Part shown: piece by piece, positions 6,060 to 7,229 of the stretch
Layout of the letters: each line of letters begins with the position of its first letter
How positions within the stretch are numbered: position 1 is the first letter of the stretch
DNA from: Chloroflexota bacterium
GTDB lineage: Bacteria > Chloroflexota > Anaerolineae > Anaerolineales > Villigracilaceae
Direction: 5' to 3'
Assembly: GCA_016191985.1 (NCBI GenBank)
Contig: JACPVB010000139.1
Span: 1-7,229, forward strand
Length of the DNA: 7,229 nucleotides
The notes under the pieces: generated by a model
Database searches by the model: none
What the model saw: only the letters and a program-made list of their open reading frames with translations
Told to the model about the DNA's origin: nothing
Program-made: the position numbers and the translations under genes

Positions 6060-6866
6060 ATGACATCGAGTTCGTATCGTAATGTGGGGTTGGGTCAGTT
6101 CCTGCTGGCTTCGGTGTTCGTGATCTGGCTGGTTTTCCTGCCCGGGCTTGGCGGAAAATTTGCCTGGCCTATCGAAAACCGCCTGACCGCCATGTTCATT
6201 GGCACATCGTTTGCGTTACGCGCATTCGAGGGATATTTCATGTGGCGTGAAGCCAACTGGTATCGCATCCGCTGGATGAGCTGGGGGACAATGGCGTTCC
6301 TGACCTTCATCTTCGCCGCCACCTACTGGCACATTGACCTGATGAATTGGGTTCCGTTCAATCTTGCGGCAGTCATCTGGATGATCGCCTACACAGGCGA
6401 GCCTTTGGCGATTCCTTTCGTCGAGCCGCGCGGTGCTGATGGAAACGGGAGCATACCCAAAGGTCAGGAAAGAGGCGGAATTTCAGCCGCCATGCAGAAC
6501 ACATTATTAGTTGTGATGTTCGTCGCTGCGGCGCTGTGCGCAATGTTGTTTATCAATCCCGCAAAATTCATTGGCGCTCTCTGGCCCTGGCCGTTGGCCG
6601 TGTTCGATGCGCGCATTATGTCGTCCTTTTTTGCGGGGATTGTATTTTGGGCGGCAAGGATGAAACTCGCGCAGGACTGGGTTGAAATCCGTATGGGGAT
6701 TCAGGGATTCATGCTGTTCTTCGGCGGGCATTTCGCGGTATGGCTGCTCAATCTTGCCACGGGGCAATTGAGCATGAGCACGAGCACCGGGATTTATGGC
6801 GCGGTGGCGGGCGTGTTGGCAGTAATTCTCGGCGTTTTATATTTTCAACATGAAGCAAAACGATGA
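6060..6866 (+). CDS. Eight-helix integral membrane protein of unknown function
   Basis: A 268-residue hydrophobic protein that I do not recognise. Predicted membrane segments are at about 11-30, 43-62, 73-92, 98-118, 147-166, 176-198, 211-231 and 243-262. One polar loop (121-146, Gly-rich with charged residues) splits the protein into two halves of four helices. There is no cleavable signal peptide. Notable in-membrane or interface features are WYRIRWMSW (67-75), YWH (89-91) and WPWPLAVFDAR (175-185); the W-P-W-x-L...AR pattern recalls uncharacterised membrane proteins of Chloroflexota, but that is memory only. No transporter, kinase or protease motif is visible. The ATG at 6060 follows a strong AAAGGAGG. 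The gene lies 38 nt after the lipase and is probably co-transcribed with it; it converges on the M1 peptidase gene with 23 nt between the stop codons. Confidence 0.8.
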   Translation: MTSSSYRNVGLGQFLLASVFVIWLVFLPGLGGKFAWPIENRLTAMFIGTSFALRAFEGYFMWREANWYRIRWMSWGTMAFLTFIFAATYWHIDLMNWVPFNLAAVIWMIAYTGEPLAIPFVEPRGADGNGSIPKGQERGGISAAMQNTLLVVMFVAAALCAMLFINPAKFIGALWPWPLAVFDARIMSSFFAGIVFWAARMKLAQDWVEIRMGIQGFMLFFGGHFAVWLLNLATGQLSMSTSTGIYGAVAGVLAVILGVLYFQHEAKR

Positions 6867-6889
6867 GAATACACAGAAGCAGTATGAGA

Positions 6890-7229
6890 TTAATAAGAGC
6901 CTGAAAAATATTTATCCAGCAAATCGCTGATATCCACGTTGACCGTCTCACGCATTACCGCGAAGAAATCGGCGGAGGTGGCATGGCCATGGGAATAGCG
7001 CCGGGCATATTCTTTCAGGAATTTCGAAAAATTGCCGTAGCCCATCCGTTCGCGCAGTTCATCCAAAAAGTGTGCGCCGTTGAGATAAACCGCGTTGGTG
7101 TAGAGACGGAATGAGCCGCCGTTATAGATACTGGTATCCACATAGCCGCTCGGGTCGAAATAATCCACTCGGAATTGCCACCACCAACTGATATTGGCGG
7201 GATAATTATTTTCGTAAAAAATACGTTCG
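6890..7229 (-). CDS. M1-family metallopeptidase, C-terminal end only (5' part outside window)
   Basis: The frame is open from the right edge to a TAA at 6890-6892 and supplies the last 112 residues. A GTG at 7168 is internal, because protein-like sequence (ERIFYENNYPANISWWWQFR) continues upstream of it to the edge. The block LYTNAVYLNGAHFLDELRERMG (visible residues 42-63) matches the M1 segment around the catalytic Tyr, 'vYxxGaxxLxxLRxxxG', so Tyr48 is the likely transition-state Tyr. It is followed by FLKEYARRYSHGHATSADFFAVMRE, the usual 'F...Y...y....ATxxDF' helices. The zinc site HExxH-(18)-E would lie beyond the window. The protein ends shortly after this helical part (DLLDKYFSGSY), so it lacks the long C-terminal ERAP-type helical domain and resembles shorter bacterial M1 proteins. 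Signal peptide and anchor cannot be judged. Confidence 0.82.
   Translation of the reverse strand, partial: ERIFYENNYPANISWWWQFRVDYFDPSGYVDTSIYNGGSFRLYTNAVYLNGAHFLDELRERMGYGNFSKFLKEYARRYSHGHATSADFFAVMRETVNVDISDLLDKYFSGSY

Noticed and set aside
6867..6889. Bidirectional terminator between the convergent membrane protein and M1 peptidase genes
   Set aside because: Only 23 nt lie between the stop codons and no GC-rich stem with a U-tract is visible there.
7166..7168. GTG start of a 92-residue protein
   Set aside because: The frame continues upstream to the window edge with sequence consistent with the same M1 domain, so the GTG is an internal Val.

Overview
The window looks like part of a bacterial chromosome, most likely from Chloroflexota (Anaerolineae-like). 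This is inferred from four things: a CSLREA/Pmp-repeat surface protein, an archaeal/fungal-style stand-alone riboflavin reductase next to a bacterial GTP cyclohydrolase II, a surface lipase held by a C-terminal membrane helix, and short 'accacggaga...tctctgtggt' intergenic repeats of a kind I recall from such genomes. No marker gene fixes the taxonomy. Nothing here suggests a phage, an insertion sequence, a CRISPR array or an RNA gene.

Layout. (1) Positions 1-1037, minus strand: the N-terminal 345 codons of a secreted CSLREA-domain beta-helix protein that runs off the left edge. (2) 1106-1330, minus: a 74-residue XRE/Cro-like helix-turn-helix protein just upstream of it, with a near-consensus promoter at 1480-1507. 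(3) 1331-1650 holds no gene: it contains that promoter, an AT-rich leader and an intrinsic terminator that closes the next unit. (4) 1651-3842, minus: a three-gene unit reading archaeal-type RibD reductase, then RibA (GTP cyclohydrolase II), then a short-chain dehydrogenase with quinoid-dihydropteridine-reductase-like features. It starts from a consensus -10 placed exactly where a leaderless mRNA would be made. (5) 3843-4128: divergent intergenic region with the plus-strand extended -10 promoter and an inverted repeat. (6) 4129-6866, plus: a surface-anchored alpha/beta-hydrolase (lipase/esterase) followed by an eight-helix membrane protein of unknown function. (7) 6890-7229, minus: the C-terminal end of an M1-type metallopeptidase, entering from the right edge and convergent with the membrane protein.

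How the genes fit together. RibA opens GTP to the diaminopyrimidine that the neighbouring reductase would use if it works in the archaeal/fungal order (reduction before deamination). The abutting reductase-like SDR may act on a pterin-type or other quinoid substrate, which would make the unit a pyrimidine/pteridine cassette; that last role is inference. The HTH gene and the CSLREA gene probably share a transcript. The lipase and membrane protein genes are 38 nt apart, each with its own ribosome binding site, and are probably one operon.
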